DNA from: Halomicroarcula saliterrae
GTDB lineage: Archaea > Halobacteriota > Halobacteria > Halobacteriales > Haloarculaceae
NCBI RefSeq assembly: GCF_031624395.1
Contig: NZ_JAMQON010000002.1
Coordinates: 586,851-650,850, forward strand
Length of the DNA stretch: 64,000 nucleotides
Direction: 5' to 3'
This document shows positions 37,459-46,680 of this stretch, in pieces. The notes under the pieces were generated by a model. It did no database searches. It was not told the DNA's origin and was given only the letters and a program-made list of their open reading frames with translations. The stretch's first letter is position 1, and each line of letters begins with the position of its first letter. The position numbers were made by a program, and so were the translations under genes.

Positions 37459-38379
37459 ATGAATCCGGGGCGGCGATTCGTGCTGGCGACGGTAGGCCTC
37501 GGTTCGCTGGTGGTGTATCTCCTCGTCGGCGTCGTGGCCTACCGGTTCCTCCTCCTTGTGTGGGCCCAGCGCCCGCCGACGGCGGTCGTCGTCGCAACCG
37601 TCCTCGGCACGGCGCTGCTCTTTGGCGTCGTCAGCTACTGGACGGGGACGGCACGGCTCAAGCGGTCGCTGGACGCGGTTCTCTTGCCCCGGTCGCGGGC
37701 GCCGGCGCTGTACCGACGATACGACCGGCTGACCGACCGGATGCGCGCCGGCGAGCCGTCGCTGCTGGTCGCTCGGCTCCCGGTGCCCAACGCCTTCGCC
37801 GTCGGTGGGCCGGGCGGGGCCATCGTCGTCGACCGGCGGCTCTTTGCCCTGCTGTCGCTCGACGAGATGGAGACGCTGCTGGCCCACGAGCTCGCACACT
37901 TCGAGCGCCGGGACGCGCTGGTCCAGACGCTCGGCTACAGCCTCACCCAGAGCCTCGTCGGGCTCGTCGGCATCGCGCTGTTCCCGGTCATCGTGGTGAC
38001 GGGCGGCATCGCCCGGGCGCTCGCACTGCTCCGGGGGAACCCCGAGTCGTGGTCCCGGTCGTGGCTCGGACGGGCCCAGCGCGGGGCGCTGGGCGCCGTC
38101 GCCCTGCTCGGCTTCGCCGTGACACTGCTGGTGCTCTCGTACTCCAGACGCCGGGAGTGGGCGGCCGACGACCGGGCGGCGACGGTCACCGGGAACCCGC
38201 TGGCGCTCGCCCGGGCGCTCCGCAAGATAGAGCGCGCTTCGACGCCGGACATGGGACCGTTGACACCCCTGTACGTCCACGGAACCGAGGACAACCCCCT
38301 GTCGAAGCTGCTGTCGACGCATCCGCCGATGGGCGACCGCGTGGCCCGCCTCAAACAGATGGCGGGCCTGGAGGTCTAG
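37459..38379 (+). CDS. M48-family membrane metalloprotease (HtpX-like)
   Basis: 306 aa. Two N-terminal membrane helices (LGSLVVYLLVGVVAYRFLLL; AVVVATVLGTALLFGVVSYW), the zinc motif HELAHFERRD near residue 141, a helix pair, then the third-ligand region REWAADDRAA and a C-terminal STHPPMGDRVARL. This is the HtpX/Ste24 layout: proteolysis of misfolded membrane proteins at the cytoplasmic face. The ATG at 37459 fits the first helix; the in-frame extension from 37327 crosses the repeat region and is rejected. Confidence 0.9.
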   Translation: MNPGRRFVLATVGLGSLVVYLLVGVVAYRFLLLVWAQRPPTAVVVATVLGTALLFGVVSYWTGTARLKRSLDAVLLPRSRAPALYRRYDRLTDRMRAGEPSLLVARLPVPNAFAVGGPGGAIVVDRRLFALLSLDEMETLLAHELAHFERRDALVQTLGYSLTQSLVGLVGIALFPVIVVTGGIARALALLRGNPESWSRSWLGRAQRGALGAVALLGFAVTLLVLSYSRRREWAADDRAATVTGNPLALARALRKIERASTPDMGPLTPLYVHGTEDNPLSKLLSTHPPMGDRVARLKQMAGLEV

Positions 38380-39311
38380 TCGGAATCGGCGGCGAGGAGG
38401 GTCGCGAGCGTTCCCCGTAACTCACCGGTCGTCGGGCTCTGGGGGACCTGTGTGAGCAGGTCGTCCCGGAGCGCGGCGAGCGCCCCGTCGACGCCGAGTC
38501 GCTCCACGCGGTGGCCGTGTTTCAGCGCGATACGAGGAGAGACATCGAACAGCAGGTCCTGCTTCCCGATGACCGAGTGCGTGATGACCAGTGCTTCGGC
38601 CGCGCTGTCGACGAAGGCCGCTCGCTCGGGGTCGGTCCCGACACTATCGAGGGCGGCCGAGAGCAGCGTTTCGAGGCGGTCGGTCCGGTCAGCCAGCGCG
38701 GGCGGTGCCGGGAGCGTCGTCGTGCCGTCGGGGTGCTCCGGGGTCATGCTGTCCCGGGGCGCATAGGAGAGCGTGGCCCCGCTGACCGGCGCTGTCGCGT
38801 CCGGCAGTGGCGACGTCAGCCGCTTCGAGGGCCGCGTGTCGGTGAACACGACGACGACGTTGGCCGGCTCGCCGGTGACTGGCTCGTCTGAACCCCCGGG
38901 AGCGTACTCGTACCCCCGCCAGAGGGCCTCTCGGAGCGTCCCCGGAACCGGGCCGGTGTCGCCGCGGAGTTCGACGTGGAGAACGACGGGGCCGTCGGCG
39001 CTCCGGTCGAGGATAGCCCACAGCGAATCGACCGCGTCCCGCGCCAGCGGCGAGAGCCGATAGCAGGGACAGTCGCGCTCGGCCGCGAGCAGCCGCGCGA
39101 GCGCCAGTCCCCGCCAGCCGGTCAGGTCGGCGACGTACAGCCAGGGAAGCGCCTGGACCGGCCCGAGAGTCGGGTCGCCTGCCGTCGGGTCGATGCGGTC
39201 GGACACCAAGTCGAGGTATGACGCGACCGTCTCACGTTCCGGCCGGAAGTAGTCCGCGACCGCCGGCGGGAGCGCCGTCTCGACAGTACAGTGAGGTGGG
39301 ACCGATGGCAT
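38376..39311 (-). CDS. Hypothetical soluble protein (DUF7504-like)
   Basis: 311 aa. An alpha/beta fold is suggested by VQALPWLYVADLTGWRGLA, GPVVLHVELRGD and NVVVVFTDTRPSKRL. The last 90 residues are helical (ADRTDRLETLLSAALDSVG). There is no P-loop with an intact lysine and no membrane segment. The general build recalls the haloarchaeal RecA-like DUF7504 family, but I cannot confirm it. Its stop overlaps the M48 protease stop by 4 nt in convergent orientation. Confidence 0.6.
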   Translation of the reverse strand: MPSVPPHCTVETALPPAVADYFRPERETVASYLDLVSDRIDPTAGDPTLGPVQALPWLYVADLTGWRGLALARLLAAERDCPCYRLSPLARDAVDSLWAILDRSADGPVVLHVELRGDTGPVPGTLREALWRGYEYAPGGSDEPVTGEPANVVVVFTDTRPSKRLTSPLPDATAPVSGATLSYAPRDSMTPEHPDGTTTLPAPPALADRTDRLETLLSAALDSVGTDPERAAFVDSAAEALVITHSVIGKQDLLFDVSPRIALKHGHRVERLGVDGALAALRDDLLTQVPQSPTTGELRGTLATLLAADSD

Positions 39312-39414
39312 GTGGCCGACGTTCGACCGTCGAGCGGAAAATACTGCCGAGGCGCGACACCGTCGATAGGGGCGCGGACGCGAGCGGTATCCAGAAAAAC
39401 TGTTCAGAAAGCGG

Positions 39415-39813
39415 CTAGCGAGGCGTCGTCGCCGTGGTCGGTTCGCGGACCCGGCGGCGCTTCATCCAGCCACCGATTGCGCCGGCGACGCCGCCGGGTA
39501 TCGCCTGCACGAACAGGGCGAGCACGGCGACCGAGGCGCCGGCGACGGCGGGGACGACCCCGACGAACAGGGCGGCGCCGATAGTCAGAGCGACGAGGAG
39601 GACCAGCGCACCGACGATGGTGGCCAGTGCACCGTGTATCGCCCCGTTGCCGACGCCCGACACCATGTAGCCGGCGACGAAGCCGCCGACGAGTCCGGGC
39701 AGCGCGAGGAGGTAGACGGAGCTCTCCGTGAGCGAGCCCGCCCACGAGACGAACGCTCCGAGAGCGATCGCGACGACGAATCCGGTCAGTACTGCACGCC
39801 AGTTGATGTTCAT
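39415..39813 (-). CDS. Four-helix membrane protein (DUF5518-like)
   Basis: 132 aa. Four hydrophobic segments with many Gly and Ala residues (AVLTGFVVAIALGAFVSWAG; LLALPGLVGGFVAGYMV; IVGALVLLVALTIGAALFVG; VAVLALFVQAIPGGVAGAIGG) and a basic end (MKRRRVREP). This is the form of DUF5518 proteins. Function is unknown. The ATG at 39813 is preferred over the GTG 6 nt upstream. Confidence 0.75.
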   Translation of the reverse strand: MNINWRAVLTGFVVAIALGAFVSWAGSLTESSVYLLALPGLVGGFVAGYMVSGVGNGAIHGALATIVGALVLLVALTIGAALFVGVVPAVAGASVAVLALFVQAIPGGVAGAIGGWMKRRRVREPTTATTPR

Positions 39814-40046
39814 AATCACCTCACCATTGGGACCACTCGGGCATAGTGTGGCGTGCGCTATCCGAGCGGTAAGCTATGAGGCTGGGGCCGGACAGGCGTC
39901 AGATGCACTCCTGTCGCTTCCCGACGGGACACGTCACCTGAGCGATGTCGAGGGACCGACGATACTGATTCGATATAGCGCAATGTGATTTATACTCGGA
40001 ACATCACCGCACGCACCGGACACCGACAGAACTGCCAACGATGGCC

Positions 40047-40889
40047 TCAGCCGGCCGAAATCGCCGACTCGACGTGTTCTGCGACCGCCGCCGGATTCTC
40101 TCTGGGTGCCCAGTGAGCGCAGTCGCCGAGTACCGTCAGCTCCGCGCCGGGAATCCGGTCGACGGCCCGCCGCGCCCACGCCACCGGGAACAGGTCGTCG
40201 TGAGCGCCGTGGAGCACGTGTGTCGGCACGGAGAACTCGGTGAATCGGTCGGTAAACGTCGTCCGGTACCCCCCGCGTGTGACCTCGGCGTCGCGGAACC
40301 GTCGAAACGCCACACCGGCGGTGGGCCGCTGGACCTCCCGGTAGACGGCGTCGACGGCCGCCGCGGGCAAGCTGTCGAGATCGTGGACGATACCACCGAG
40401 ACTCGCGCGCGTGAGCCGCCGACTCCGGCGGAAGGCGGCGACAGCGATCTCGTTGCCCAGCTGGACGCGGGCGAGCGCGTACGAGAGCAGGCCGTTCGGG
40501 AGTTCACGGCCGAGTCCGTACGAGTCGATGGGGACCAGTCGCGCGACGAGGTCGGGCCGGTCCAGCGCGACCTGCATCGCGACACCGCCGCCCACGGAGA
40601 CCCCGACGAGCGTCACTGGCCCCAGGTCGAGTTCGTCGAGCACGCCCGCGACCACCGCGGCGTGTCGCTGGATGGAGTAGGACCCCGGAGGCACCTCGCT
40701 CTCGCCGTAGCCGAGCAGGTCCGGGGCGACGACCCGATAGTCCGGCGTGAGCCGGTCGATGACGGGCGGCCACGAGACATGAGCGGCGTCGATGATGCCG
40801 CCGTGGAGCAAGACGACGGTCGGCCCGGAGCCTCCCTCGCGGTAGTGGATGCGATTGCCCTCGGCCGTGACGGCGCCGTCAGTGACCAT
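40047..40889 (-). CDS. Alpha/beta-hydrolase
   Basis: 280 aa. Oxyanion region VVLLHGGIIDAAHVSWPPVI, nucleophile elbow LVGVSVGGGVAMQVAL (G-x-S-x-G), acid in HVLHGAHDDLFPVAWARR and histidine in LGDCAHWAPRENP complete the triad. The substrate is unknown; the length and lid are typical of esterase/epoxide-hydrolase-like members. An AT-rich element at 40993-41004 could instead support an upstream ATG at 40979, adding 30 residues of unusual composition. Confidence 0.88.
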   Translation of the reverse strand: MVTDGAVTAEGNRIHYREGGSGPTVVLLHGGIIDAAHVSWPPVIDRLTPDYRVVAPDLLGYGESEVPPGSYSIQRHAAVVAGVLDELDLGPVTLVGVSVGGGVAMQVALDRPDLVARLVPIDSYGLGRELPNGLLSYALARVQLGNEIAVAAFRRSRRLTRASLGGIVHDLDSLPAAAVDAVYREVQRPTAGVAFRRFRDAEVTRGGYRTTFTDRFTEFSVPTHVLHGAHDDLFPVAWARRAVDRIPGAELTVLGDCAHWAPRENPAAVAEHVESAISAG

Positions 40890-41140
40890 ACCGACAGTCC
40901 GCGCGCCAGCCACTGAAGGATGTCGCCGCGGACAGGAGCTCCCCGCGGCCGAATCTGTGTCCCGTAGCTCGGCCGCCATAAATCGTTGAGCGCTATATCA
41001 AATACTCTGACAGCCGCGGCCTGCATGCAGCGAGAGTAGCCAGTTCGTCGGCCGGACGCCCCGAAGCGGCTACGGCCGACCGCCGGGCGGAGATGTGACG
41101 GTGAATTTATACGTCGTCCGGCCTGTGTTCGTCACAGAGA

Positions 41141-41896
41141 ATGCGGAATAAACCGACCAGACGGCGGCTGCTGACAGCCGGCGGGCTCGCGGGACTGCTG
41201 GGGCTCTCCGGGTGCCTCCGACTGTCCGCCGGCGAGGACGGCGAAACGCCGACGGGGACGAGAGCCCCCACAGCGGGGCCGGCCGGTGGGAGGACCGGCG
41301 CCACACCGACGGAGTCGGTCGACGGCGATGCGACGGCGGTGGTCGACGGGTTCGAAGACGGGGGCCTCCCGGACCACTGGTCCGTCACGGACCCCGACGA
41401 CAGCGCCAGCGTGGCGGTCACGACGGAACGGGCCTACGCCGGGAACGGATCGCTCCGGGTCAGCGCCGGCGATCCCCTGGCCATCGAGACCGACCTCGAC
41501 GGGGTCACGCTACAGGACGGCGACGAGTTCCACGCCTGGGTGTACACCGAGTCGCCGGAGGCGTCTGTCACACTCCGGCTCGCCGGTGGACCGGCCGGGT
41601 CCCCGGCTATCCGTTTGACCCGTTTCGGCACCGTCGTGTACGACACGACCGGAAGCGAGCGGACGGCGCTCGGCAGCGACGACGGCGTCGGGGGATGGCA
41701 CCGCCTCGGGCTGCGGGTCTACCCGTCCGTTGAGGAGGTACAGTTCTCCGTGCGCCAGCCCGACGGAACCACGGTGCTGTCTGACCGAGTCGAGTCGCCC
41801 GGGGGCCACGAGTCGTTCGTGATTCGGGGTGGCGGCGGCCGGCAGGGCGACGAGTTCTACCTCGACGAGGTCACGGCCGGGCCAGTCCGTCGGTGA
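41141..41896 (+). CDS. Tat lipoprotein with a jelly-roll domain
   Basis: 251 aa. NKPTRRRLLTAGGLAGLLGL then lipobox SGC mark a Tat lipoprotein. A Thr/Pro/Gly linker precedes a beta-sandwich (VVDGFEDGGLPDHWSV, GNGSLRVSAG, EFHAWVYTESPEASVTLRLA, GWHRLGLRVYP, DEFYLDEVTAGP). That is the concanavalin/LamG-like pattern of carbohydrate-binding or glycanase-associated modules. There are no catalytic residues. It converges on the PKD-domain gene with 5 nt between ends. Confidence 0.8.
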   Translation: MRNKPTRRRLLTAGGLAGLLGLSGCLRLSAGEDGETPTGTRAPTAGPAGGRTGATPTESVDGDATAVVDGFEDGGLPDHWSVTDPDDSASVAVTTERAYAGNGSLRVSAGDPLAIETDLDGVTLQDGDEFHAWVYTESPEASVTLRLAGGPAGSPAIRLTRFGTVVYDTTGSERTALGSDDGVGGWHRLGLRVYPSVEEVQFSVRQPDGTTVLSDRVESPGGHESFVIRGGGGRQGDEFYLDEVTAGPVRR

Positions 41897-41901
41897 CCGG
41901 C

Positions 41902-43197
41902 TCAGGCGGAGCGCCTGCCGGCCACGAAGGCCAGCGCGACCGCCGTGACGAACGTGACCGCAACGACGAGCATGGCCGGCCCGCTCGAACCCGAGCCCGA
42001 CCCGTCGGTGGTGTCAGTAGACGTGAGACCGGTGCGAGCCGTGTCCGTCGCCGTCCGGCTGGCTGTCACGGTTATCCGTCCGGGCGACGGCGTCGCTGTC
42101 GGCGTCTCGGTCCCACTGTCCGTGACTTCGGGCGACGGCGTCGCTGTCGGCGTCTCGGTCCCGCCGTCCGTAACCTCAGGGGACGGCGCCGCTGTCGGCG
42201 TCTCAGTCCCACCGTCCGTGACTTCTGGCGACGGGTCGGGCTCGACGACGACGGTCGCAGTGGCGTTGTCGCGAGCACCGGCCGTGTCGACGGCAGTCAG
42301 TCGGACGGTCACGCGCGTCGTCGTGTTCACTTCGGACGGTGGCTGGTAGCGGCCGAGACTGACGGCGCCGGGCCCATCGACGACCGTCCAGGAGAGCCGG
42401 CGCAGTCGGCTGTCCGGGTCCGTCGACGCAGTGGCGTTCAGCCTGACGGCGTCGCCCGCGGTCGTGGTGTAGTTGCCGCCGGCGTCGGCGGTCGGCGGGA
42501 GGTTCGAGTCCTCGACACGGACCGTCAGATTTCGCCGGGTCGTCTCCCCCCGTCTGTCGCTGGCGGTGAACTGGACGGTCGCGGCGTCACCGTCGGTCAC
42601 GGCGGACGGGGCCCGATACGTGTCCCCCGACAGCGTGCCGACGCCATCGAGCAGCTCCCAGCGGGTGGTGGTGACGTAGCCGTCCGGGTCCCGGACCCGG
42701 TCGGCCGCCAGCGTGACGACCGCACCGGTCGAAACGGTGACGTTGTCGGGCAGCACCACCGTCGGGGCGGCGTTGTCGTTGTCGATGAGAATCGTCGCCC
42801 TGTCGGTCGCCGCGGCCCCGTCGTCGTCACGAACGGTCAGTTCGACGGTGACTGTGGTGCCGTTGCTGACACTGCTCGGGGCCTCGTACTCCCCGTCGGA
42901 GATAGAGCCGGGACCATCGGCCACCCACCAGGAGGTCGAGTCGACGGCCCCGTCAGGGTCGCTCGACCCCTGGGAGAAGAGCGACACCGTTCCGCCCTCT
43001 CCGACCTCGTAGGGCCCGTTGGCCTCCGCGGTCGGTGGCTCGTTTGTCGACTCGTTCTCGGCCAGCGCGGCCCGTTTGGCGGGTGTCACACCGATCGACG
43101 CCGCTGACTCGTCGCTCACCGTGGCACCCGCGGTCGCGAACCCGGTCAGGAGGAGGGCGACTGCGACCAGCGCCGGCAGTTTAATTCCGTACGCCAT
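41902..43197 (-). CDS. Surface protein with three PKD-like domains and a C-terminal anchor
   Basis: 431 aa. The signal helix is LPALVAVALLLTGFATAGA. Three Ig/PKD-type domains start PPTAEANGPYEVGEGGTVSL, APTVVLPDNVTVSTGAVVTL and PPTADAGGNYTTTAGDAVRL. A stalk follows with three copies of PSPEVTDGGTETPT-type repeats, then a C-terminal helix GPAMLVVAVTFVTAVALAFV and RRSA. The build is that of a wall-spanning adhesin or S-layer-associated protein held by its C-terminus. The ATG at 43197 is supported by a TATTACC box; a GTG at 43266 is rejected. Confidence 0.83.
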   Translation of the reverse strand: MAYGIKLPALVAVALLLTGFATAGATVSDESAASIGVTPAKRAALAENESTNEPPTAEANGPYEVGEGGTVSLFSQGSSDPDGAVDSTSWWVADGPGSISDGEYEAPSSVSNGTTVTVELTVRDDDGAAATDRATILIDNDNAAPTVVLPDNVTVSTGAVVTLAADRVRDPDGYVTTTRWELLDGVGTLSGDTYRAPSAVTDGDAATVQFTASDRRGETTRRNLTVRVEDSNLPPTADAGGNYTTTAGDAVRLNATASTDPDSRLRRLSWTVVDGPGAVSLGRYQPPSEVNTTTRVTVRLTAVDTAGARDNATATVVVEPDPSPEVTDGGTETPTAAPSPEVTDGGTETPTATPSPEVTDSGTETPTATPSPGRITVTASRTATDTARTGLTSTDTTDGSGSGSSGPAMLVVAVTFVTAVALAFVAGRRSA

Positions 43198-43222
43198 CGT
43201 CCGGATTGAAACGGCCGTCCGG

Positions 43223-43229
43223 GTAATAG
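43223..43229 (-). promoter_or_regulatory. TATA-like box of the PKD-domain gene
   Basis: TATTACC on the minus strand is centred about 29 nt before ATG 43197, favouring that start. Confidence 0.4.
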
Positions 43230-43357
43230 AAGTTGTGAACCGGTCAGCGAGCCGAACGGATGCCACACCGAGACGCGGTCGGTCACGGGGCGCTGTTCCC
43301 CGACGTGAGATGCAGTTAACACGACTGCCGACAAACGTTCGTTAGAGGTGACACGAT

Positions 43358-44221
43358 ATGGCTAACTCGGATATAGAACTCTCCGCACCGGAACTGACCG
43401 AGGGTGACTTCCTCCGAATCGACGACCCGCAGTTCGGGACCGAAAACGTCGCCGTCGTCACGGGCGCGGCCTCCGGCATCGGCCGGGCGACGGCGGTCGG
43501 GCTCGCGGCCAACGGGCTGACCGTGATCGGCGCAGATATCGACGCCGAGGGTCTGGACGAGACGGCCGACATCGCCGAGGGGTTCGACGCACCGGGGACC
43601 GTCCACGGCGTCGAGACCGACCTGACCGACGACGGCGACGTCGAGGCCGTCGTCGAAGCCGCGGCCGACGAGGGCGCGCTCAGATACGTCGCTAACATCG
43701 CCGGCATGCAACACATCGCCAGCATTGCCGAGTTCCCGATGGAGAAGTACGACCTACTGCTCGACATCATGCTCCGGTCGCCGTTCAAGATGGCCCAGGA
43801 GGCCATCCCGCACATCGAGGCCACCGACGACGGCGTCGGTGCCATCGCCAACATGTCCTCGGTCCACGGCCACTACGCGACCAAGGACAAGGCGGCCTAC
43901 ATCACCGCGAAACACGGGTTAGCTGGACTCACTCGTTCGATTGCCGTCGAGGGTAGCGGCACCCTCCGGGGGTTCTCGGTCAGCGTCGGTTACGTGTTGA
44001 CGCCGCTGATGGTGAACCAGATAGAAGACACCGCCGAGGAACGGGACATCTCGAAGCGCGAGGTCGTCGAGAACGTGATGCTCGGGCAGGCCCGCACGAA
44101 AGAGATGATGACGCCGGCGGAGGTCGCGAACCTCTTCGTCTTTGGCTTCTCTTCGCACGCGAAACACCTCAACGGCGGCGACCTGCTGTTCGACGGCGGG
44201 TACACCCACACGTACGAGTGA
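43358..44221 (+). CDS. Short-chain dehydrogenase (3-hydroxybutyrate dehydrogenase-like)
   Basis: 287 aa. Cofactor motif TGAASGIGRATAVGLA near residue 36, NIAGMQHIA, catalytic serine in ANMSSVHGHYATKDKAAY, and the Y-x3-K pair in AAYITAKHGLAGLTRS. The GGDLLFDGGYTHTYE tail fits classical SDRs. Overall it most resembles D-3-hydroxybutyrate dehydrogenases, which interconvert hydroxybutyrate and acetoacetate. An unusual 30-residue N-terminal extension precedes the Rossmann fold. The substrate is inferred. Confidence 0.85.
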   Translation: MANSDIELSAPELTEGDFLRIDDPQFGTENVAVVTGAASGIGRATAVGLAANGLTVIGADIDAEGLDETADIAEGFDAPGTVHGVETDLTDDGDVEAVVEAAADEGALRYVANIAGMQHIASIAEFPMEKYDLLLDIMLRSPFKMAQEAIPHIEATDDGVGAIANMSSVHGHYATKDKAAYITAKHGLAGLTRSIAVEGSGTLRGFSVSVGYVLTPLMVNQIEDTAEERDISKREVVENVMLGQARTKEMMTPAEVANLFVFGFSSHAKHLNGGDLLFDGGYTHTYE

Positions 44222-44379
44222 GTGCCCGATTCGCTGGGCGCGACGACCTCGTATCGGTGTACCACTCTTCGTTCGCGGACACAAAAGAGGTCGCTGAGAA
44301 TCTACCGCGCCGTATCGCGGACCCCGGGTACCGATGTCAAACACCCGGAGAAGAGCCTCTGTGTCGAATATCGCTCCTG

Positions 44380-45762
44380 TCAGCGAGCGGCGTTCGGGGG
44401 GAGCGGCGCCTGTGACGACGGACGGGCAGTATCGGTTTCGATGTACCGGACCTCGACGGTCACGTCGTGGCCGGTCTCCGCTCGGACGCGCCGCTGCACC
44501 CGGTCGGCGAGCTGTGGGTACGGTCGGTCGGACGGCGTCGCGACGGTGACGACGACTCGCCGCGGTCGATGTACGGGGACCACCTCGGACAGCACCGCCC
44601 GGGGGAGCGCGAGTGACGGACCGGCGTAGTCGACGGTGAATTCGACGAGTTCGAGGCCGTCGTAGGCCGGACGAGTGAGCGTCTCGTCGGTCGCCGTCCT
44701 GACGCTCCGCTCGAACTGGGCGTCCTGGACCGAGGCGAACGTGATACCCCCCAGGAAGACCGACAACACCGAGATGAGGACGAGCAAGACGGCGGCGCGC
44801 TTGAGCGTCGTGCTCCGTGAGTGTTCCCGCTTCGCCGAGTCCCGGGGCTGATACCCGAGATACCGGAGCGTTACGAGCGCAGAGAGGTTGATGGCGAGGA
44901 CGTTCACGAGCACGAGCACCCCGGCGCTGAACGCCGCGAAGGGCTCTCCCCAGGCGACGGCGATGCCCGCTGCAGCGGCGGGCGGAATGAGCGCGGCGGC
45001 TATCATCACTCCGACGAGCACCGCCGACGCCCCCGAGGAGAGGCTGAAAATCCCGGCGACGCCCGCGCCGAGCGCGATGACGAGCGAGAGGAAATCAGGC
45101 GCGAGGCGCCCGCCGATTTCCGCGATGCGCGTGATATCCTGCCCCGGGGGAAACAGCGGTATCAGCCGAAGGAGCGAGGCGAACGCCCCGGCAGTCACGA
45201 CCGCGAGAGAGACGCCGACGACCTGGAGCCCGACCCCGCGACGGAACATCGCCGGGTCGTCGAGCGCCGTGCCGACACTCGCGGACAGCGCCGGCCCCAT
45301 GAGCGGGGCGATGACCATCGCACCGACGACGACGGCCGCCGAATCGAGCAACAGCCCCGCCGTCGCGACGAGCGAACTGGTGACCGTCAGGACGAGAAAG
45401 GTCTTGTTGCCGGGAGACAGCTCGCGCGCCCGGATGCGGAGCTCCGCGCGGGAGATGCGTATCTGCCAGCTCATCTCCGCACTGTAGCGGTCCAGCAACT
45501 GCTGGAACCGTCGCGAGAGGTCGACCTCGACGTCGCTGATGATGACGTGTGCGTCGTCGCTGAGCCCGGCGTCGCGGAGGTCGTCGATGACCGGTTCGAC
45601 GGCGTTCCTGGGCAGCGGAAAGGTGACGATAGCCGCGTAGTCTTCGACCCCGCCCCGACCGCTGGTCTCCGACGTCAGATAGTAGTCGATATCCGCTGCT
45701 TCCAGTGTGTCGACGACCGCGGCTCGTTCACCGACGGGAACGCTGATTTCGACGACTCGCAT
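44380..45762 (-). CDS. DUF389 / TIGR00341 membrane protein
   Basis: 460 aa. It starts MRVVEISVPVGERAAVVDTL, a ferredoxin-like N-terminal domain. The DUF389 core follows: FLVLTVTSSLVATAGLLLDS, AAVVVGAMVIAPLMGPAL, AIGGRLAPDF-type helix turns, and SGASAVLVGVMIAAALIPPA. A small C-terminal soluble domain ends it. The family is conserved in haloarchaea; no transport activity is established. The ATG at 45762 is chosen because the in-frame extension to 46131 is not coding-like. Confidence 0.87.
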   Translation of the reverse strand: MRVVEISVPVGERAAVVDTLEAADIDYYLTSETSGRGGVEDYAAIVTFPLPRNAVEPVIDDLRDAGLSDDAHVIISDVEVDLSRRFQQLLDRYSAEMSWQIRISRAELRIRARELSPGNKTFLVLTVTSSLVATAGLLLDSAAVVVGAMVIAPLMGPALSASVGTALDDPAMFRRGVGLQVVGVSLAVVTAGAFASLLRLIPLFPPGQDITRIAEIGGRLAPDFLSLVIALGAGVAGIFSLSSGASAVLVGVMIAAALIPPAAAAGIAVAWGEPFAAFSAGVLVLVNVLAINLSALVTLRYLGYQPRDSAKREHSRSTTLKRAAVLLVLISVLSVFLGGITFASVQDAQFERSVRTATDETLTRPAYDGLELVEFTVDYAGPSLALPRAVLSEVVPVHRPRRVVVTVATPSDRPYPQLADRVQRRVRAETGHDVTVEVRYIETDTARPSSQAPLPPNAAR

Positions 45763-46030
45763 AGGCAGAGTTCTACGCGAGAGAACATACTGTCTGTTGA
45801 CAGTTGGCCGGTGGCCCCGGGCGGAATTTTCTCCGGAAACCGGAAATTGAACCCACTGCTCGGTCGTACACAGATGATGGCGACGTCTGAGAGCGTGTGC
45901 AGTGTTCAGTCCGCCGGGGTATCTATCGCTTCGAGATATATGACAACGGAGATTAAGTTCCCCGGACAGTGTTCGGTCGATCTCGGCAATCGCACCGCGC
46001 GGAACTGCGATGTAGGCCACCTGGCCTCGT

Positions 46031-46180
46031 TCAGCCCGTCGTACGTCTAGAGGATACCCTCTGCGTGTCGACACCTCCGTACTCGGTAATGTCCTTGGCT
46101 TCGACGGCGACCAGCGGCGGGTCGTGGCCAAGCTGTTCGACCGCGAGGAGTTCGGATGTAAGAGCTCGGAGCCAACGAGG
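46031..46180 (-). pseudogene. Coding-like fragment without a start
   Basis: The minus strand reads ALTSELLAVEQLGHDPPLVA then VEAKDITEYGGVDTQRVSS to a TGA at 46031. The sequence has the acidity and hydrophobic periodicity of a real haloarchaeal protein. A TAA interrupts it upstream, and no start codon precedes the good stretch. I do not recognise the family; it is probably the tail of a truncated gene. Confidence 0.35.
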
Positions 46181-46247
46181 TTAGAACAGTCGCTGTCGAC
46201 GCGGGCGTGGTTGAACGGCGCGAGGATCTTTCGAACTGGGTGTCGGA

Positions 46248-46328
46248 CTAGTCGTCCCCGGGGAACAGCCGCCGCTTCGCGTAGGCGAGAACGTGTGGTT
46301 CGGAGATCGAGCCTGCGGCCATAGACAT
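46248..46328 (-). CDS. 26-codon ORF, probably a gene remnant
   Basis: This ORF encodes MSMAAGSISEPHVLAYAKRR then LFPGDD and stops. The sequence reads like the N-terminus of a longer protein that has lost its body. It could also be a genuine micro-protein. The AT-rich stretch just upstream is too close to the ATG for standard TATA spacing. Confidence 0.25.
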   Translation of the reverse strand: MSMAAGSISEPHVLAYAKRRLFPGDD

Positions 46329-46440
46329 GGGTTATTTATTTTGAACAGGGTGAGGAGCGGTCTAACAGCCCAGATGTTGGTTTGGTGTTAATGGGTCCTG
46401 CTAGATTGTGAACCGACTGCAGACTCGCTGTGCTCGTTTG

Positions 46441-46465
46441 CCAGGGTTCAAATCCTCGTGCGGCA
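46441..46465 (+). other. tRNA 3'-end-like fragment
   Basis: CCAGGGTTCAAATCC contains the T-loop consensus GGTTCAAATCC and is followed by TCGTGCGGCA, where an acceptor 3' strand would lie. A matching 5' acceptor half and a D arm are not found upstream. It could be the 3' remnant left when an element inserted into a tRNA gene, or chance. Confidence 0.3.
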
Positions 46466-46680
46466 GCTTTCGGTCGTCGCCTCCGCTCCTCGCAGATTCT
46501 GGATGGGCCCTGCCGGGGATACTCCAGAACGTGCTGGGTCGTCAGCTAGCTATACAATGAGCGTCTGTGGCCTCTGAAGAGGGTTTAGAACTGTACCAAT
46601 TTCTGGAAGGAACGATGTCGGGGTAGCGATGGAGCGCATCGGTACGTCGTTCAACACCCTCATCGCCCTCGAAGGAACTC

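Larger units (their letters stand above)
45763..46680. other. Decayed 0.9-kb spacer at the island edge
   Basis: No intact gene of ordinary size is supported. The stretch holds a minus-strand gene fragment (46031-46180), a 26-codon minus ORF (46248-46328), a promoter-like TTATTTATT on the plus strand at about 46332-46340, and a tRNA-3'-end-like sequence (46441-46465). Base composition shifts toward AT to the right. It looks like the scar of past insertions and deletions. Confidence 0.6.

Noticed and set aside
36066..43214. GATTGAAACGG at 36066, 37234 and 43204, resembling the end of type I-B CRISPR repeats
   Set aside because: The copies are kilobases apart with no regular spacers. Two belong to the stop-codon repeat; the third appears coincidental. 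No CRISPR array is present.
45763..46131. N-terminal extension of the DUF389 protein
   Set aside because: The added residues are basic and low in acidity, unlike the organism's proteins, and MRVVEISV at 45762 is the family start.
46340..46466. Complete tRNA gene
   Set aside because: No acceptor 5' strand pairs with TGCGGCA and no D arm is found, so only a 3' fragment can be claimed.
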